Origin: Chara braunii | Taxonomy: Eukaryota > Streptophyta > Charophyceae > Charales > Characeae | Direction of reading: 5' to 3' | Assembly: GCA_003427395.1 (NCBI GenBank) | Contig: BFEA01000110.1 | Location: 2,426,621 to 2,458,971, forward strand | Length of the DNA: 32,351 bases | Part shown: piece after piece, positions 29,453 to 32,351 of the stretch | How positions within the stretch are numbered: position 1 is the first letter of the stretch | Layout: each line of letters begins with the position of its first letter | Position numbers and translations under genes: made by a program | The notes under the pieces: generated by a model | Seen by the model: only the letters and a program-made list of their open reading frames with translations | What the model was told of the DNA's origin: nothing | Database searches by the model: none

Positions 29453-30465
29453 CGCGAGGATGTCTTCCTTTATCTGTTTTTTTTCCCATGATATCTCCCC
29501 GACCAGGCGTTCACCTTGTTCACTGTTGCGGTTTTGTTTTCCAAGCGGGGAAAGGTACTGGTGGCCTTGTGCTGACCTACCCACAACAAGTTGAAGCATA
29601 GCTGCAAGCTTGCTTGCCATTGTTGCCAAAGCTTGTTAACCCCGATAGCAGAAACCCCAATTGATGCATTTTCTACCGAGTTAGAAGAAAAGGAAAAAAA
29701 AAGTGTTAAATTTGAAATTCGATGAAAACATAGAATCGTATACGACGATGTGATTCGAAAGTGAGGCTTGCCATTGTTGCCAAATATAGCATTGACACTG
29801 GACCTCTCACCCTCTTCTCGGAAATGCGGCAAACGCCATCATTGGATCATCAAGCATTAAATTAGGGGACCTACCTCTCAGGCTCTCACTGCCCACTCTC
29901 TGTTGAAAATTTCTTTTTTTGGTTGAAAAAAAAAAAAACGGCCTTGGGTATCGAGCTACTGACTTCCAAATCCTTTCTCCCATGAGTACATGCTGCGTCG
30001 GTGAAACCCGTCTCGTCTATGGTTCCAGTGATGCCTTTAGCCCACTCTGACCTGCTGGCCCAGTGAGACCTGCTGTGTCCTGCCCCTCTCTGTCAAACTA
30101 CCTTGTGCCCTTAGATCCCATGAGAGTCGCGTCATCAAACCTTAGGCTGACGCCATGGGCATCCACCAATGAAGCACCATGATGGCCATCATGGGCATCC
30201 ACCAACGAACTGCCATCCTAATTTCCTAAACTATTAGATTAATGTGAAGTTGTGTTAACTGTCCCACTCGAGCAGGACTTACATTTATGGGGGGGGCGTG
30301 ATTGCCACTGATTGGGGCCACTATCGCCATAATGATTACTTGCTATGCCGTCAAAGCCTTGCCTCACTCGCAGTGGGCAAGGATCCCAATAGTTGGCGAC
30401 ACTAGGCGACCTTCCTTCTGGCCGGCATCGCATGTCCTTCCTTCTGGCCTGCATTAGCATGAGTA
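29450..30465. other. No gene recognised; short direct repeats
   Basis: GCTTGCCATTGTTGCCAAA occurs near 29612 and again near 29766. CATGGGCATCCACCAA occurs near 30155 and, with one change, near 30190, around the palindrome ATGATGGCCATCAT. A_n at about 29926 next to text weakly resembling a tRNA T-arm on the minus strand may be another SINE remnant. No coding signal. Confidence 0.45.
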
Positions 30466-31330
30466 CTAACGGAAAGAGTCTCACTCAGTACTTGACAAAG
30501 AGTCTCACTTAGTACTTGACAAAGAGTCTCACTTAGTATTTGACATTGTATGTGTGAAGCCTCTGACTTAGTACAGAGTCCAAGTCTGACTGAGTACATA
30601 ATCTGACCTACTTGTACATCTATGTCAGACTTAGTACATACTAATCTGACTTACTAGACTAAGTACGTCTATGTATGAAGCCCCTGACTTAGTACACAGT
30701 AAATAGTATGACTTAGTACATCTATGTACGAAGAGCCTCTGAAGTCGGTGCATAGTCTGACATAGTACGTCTATGGATGAAGCCTCTGAGGCTCTGACTT
30801 AGTACAGGTGTGTGTGGAGCCTCTGACTCAGTCCATGACTTAGTACATCTATGGAAAAGCCGCTGACTTCGTACAGGCAGCAGGCTTCGAACATAGTCTG
30901 ACTTAGTACATACTAGATCAGATTCTATGTATGTACTATGTAATACATCTATGAATGGAGCCTTTGACTTAGTACATAGTCTACATCGTCACAGTCTACA
31001 AGTATGATAGTCTACATAGTCATAGTCTACATAGTATGAATGAAGCCTCCGACTTAGTACAGAGACTATGACTATGTTCATAGTCTATCTACATAGTCAT
31101 AGTCTACTGTCTACATAGTCTGACTTAGTACATATGAGTCCTCATTCACTGTCTACAGTGTTTTAGTACATATGAGTCCTCATTCATTCTATTTCATTGT
31201 CATAGTCTACATAGTCCGACTTAGTACATACGAGTCCTCATGCTCTGTCAATGGGGTTTTAGTACATATGAGTCCTCATCCACTGAGGATTCTGACTTTG
31301 TACATATTTAAGAGTCCTCGTTCATTCTCA
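30466..31330 (+). repeat. Degenerate minisatellite built on TGACTTAGTACAT
   Basis: The word CTGACTTAGTACA or a close variant recurs some two dozen times at irregular spacing. It alternates with GAAGCCTCTGACTTAG, ATAGTCTACATAGTC and, in the last 200 bases, ACATATGAGTCCTCATTCA units. The first units (30466-30540) are AAAGAGTCTCACTTAGTACT. Units vary from about 20 to 45 bases and appear in higher-order mixtures. No open frame is maintained. Confidence 0.9.
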
Positions 31331-31512
31331 GTGATGGTAGGGGGAAAGAACTATGTGAGCTACGTAGTCAACCAATCACAGGGCATTCAAACACCATCTT
31401 GGACTTTGTCTACTAAGCTGTGCAGTGGACATGGTCGCCATCCGATTCATCCAGGTGCGGTCGTCATTGCAGTCAGGTACATTTAGGAATTCCAAAGTGA
31501 TAGTGCGAGTAG
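31331..31512. other. No gene recognised
   Basis: Short spacer between the minisatellite and a foldback element. Confidence 0.4.
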
Positions 31513-31514
31513 TA

Positions 31515-31583
31515 TGCCCTCAGATGGGAACAAACTAATAGCGTCTATCAGTTCGTAGCCTCCAATGTTTCCATCTGAGGGAG
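31515..31583. mobile_element. 69-bp Stowaway-like foldback element
   Basis: Ends TGCCCTCAGATGGGAAC (left) and the inverse of CTCCCTCAGATGGAAAC (right) pair in 15 of 17 bases, and TA lies directly outside both (31513-31514, 31584-31585). CTCCCTC ends next to TA are typical of plant Stowaway MITEs. A second nested hairpin, AACTAATAG with CTATCAGTT, fills the left half of the centre. The element is very short for the group. Confidence 0.6.
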
Positions 31584-31585
31584 TA

Positions 31586-32203
31586 CTGGATGTATATGAC
31601 CCCTTTCCCAACCCTGCCAGGATGCACCTGCCCGCAATTACAGCCAGTGCACATAAAACTTGGAAAAGACCCTGTCAGTGAGATTGCGATAATATCTAGA
31701 TCCCATATGTTCCTTCCTGATATTCACCAACCTGGGGGAAAGTATCTCTTCCAGCCCCTTGAAGCACTGGTCAAACTTGAGACAACCAGTACACCACATA
31801 TCGGTCCGCGGGTGTCAGCTTGTAACCCGCATCACTTCCGAGGCCACTGATTTTTTTTTCAACGGCACCCCACGCCGTGCGGGTGGCACGACGGCACAGC
31901 CCTCCGAGTTTTGCTTGTGGCGACAAAAAAATTATGTAAGGCTGGGACCGTGTAGGTGTTGGCCGCCGGAGAGGAAGGCCTGCCTGCAAGTGGGCCACGT
32001 CCCACTAAACCTTTAGACAGGATCTGGGTTGTCATGCACTGACTCGGAAAATGTCTGACATGCAGTGTAACAGGCCAGGAGATATGTATGGCCCCGGGCC
32101 GCGGCCGCGGGGTCAGGCTCGGAGGGCTGCATCCGCGGCTGGGGTCTGCCGCATGGCGACCACATTTTTCACGGATTTTTCCAGGCAAAAATAATAAGCA
32201 AAA
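31586..32203. other. No gene recognised; imperfect GC-rich inverted repeat
   Basis: CAGCCCTCCGAG (31897-31908) and its complement (32118-32129) are the core of a longer imperfect inverted repeat, with CGGCA..CCCCA text outside in both arms. This could be a diverged foldback element of about 300 bp (about 31860-32165). A GGCCGCGGCCGC palindrome sits just left of the right arm. Confidence 0.4.
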
Positions 32204-32245
32204 ATATATATATATATCGTCACATATATATATATATATCGTCAA
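32204..32245 (+). repeat. (AT)n tract in two ATCGTCA-ended units
   Basis: Two AT runs of 14-18 bases, each ending in ATCGTCA, form a short tandem duplication. Confidence 0.9.
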
Positions 32246-32351
32246 ATAGAATATACAACTGCCCGGTAAACCGTAGGCAGAGAGGGAGAAGAGGACAACA
32301 AACGAGGGGCTGTGACAAACTGTTTCGTCGGAGTTTCACCGACTATATATA

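Noticed and set aside
29926-29990. Minus-strand tRNA-derived element ending in a T-run
   Set aside because: TAGCTCGATACCC next to poly(T) resembles a T-arm and terminator, but box A is not convincing and several box B positions mismatch.
30466-31330. CRISPR-like array
   Set aside because: Repeats are irregular in length and spacing, degenerate, without unique equal-length spacers, and the DNA is eukaryotic.

Overview
Eukaryotic nuclear DNA, most probably from a streptophyte green alga or plant. A charophyte such as Chara is my guess, not proven. The reasons are a plant-type group 3 LEA protein, plant-type L1 LINEs ending in a zf-RVT finger, tRNA-derived SINEs, palindromic TA-flanked MITEs, dense dinucleotide microsatellites, and long gene-poor stretches. 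I see no operon, Shine-Dalgarno site, CRISPR array or bacterial gene.

Layout. 0-7.3 kb is repeat territory: a (CA)n tract, a tRNA-derived SINE (about 640-850), a badly decayed minus-strand LINE fragment (about 3016-4990), a 171-bp foldback element (5596-5766), a second SINE on the minus strand (about 6388-5930) and a 366-bp segment present twice in tandem (6508-7262). 7.3-8.9 kb is GC-rich and may hold the 5' end and first exon of a gene. 8.9-13.2 kb consists mostly of two- and three-copy tandem duplications. 13.21-15.45 kb is the one convincing host gene, a 746-codon exon encoding a very hydrophilic LEA group 3 protein. 15.5-19.4 kb is again duplicated non-coding DNA, microsatellites and a MITE with an assembly gap.

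19.453-28.112 kb is a structurally complete 8.66-kb LINE on the plus strand: C-rich 5' UTR, decayed ORF1 with a zinc knuckle, ORF2 (endonuclease, reverse transcriptase, zf-RVT finger), 3' UTR, (AAAT)n tail and an 11-bp target-site duplication. It is dead but fairly recent. ORF2 has two TGA stops and one frameshift caused by a perfect 10-bp duplication. The LINE sits between two members of the same 105-bp MITE family.

28.1-32.35 kb holds the second MITE, microsatellites, a roughly 0.9-kb degenerate minisatellite built on TGACTTAGTACAT (30.47-31.33 kb), a short Stowaway-like foldback (31515-31583) and an (AT)n tract.

How the parts relate. The LEA gene is the only likely functional gene; such proteins protect membranes and enzymes during drying or freezing. 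Its first exon may lie 4.3 kb upstream, across an intron filled with duplications; donor and acceptor are both phase 0. Everything else is mobile or repeat DNA. The LINE could in principle have supplied enzymes to the SINEs, but I see no shared 3' tail that would show it. Both runs of N are flanked by identical sequence on each side, so they are probably unmerged contig overlaps rather than missing DNA.
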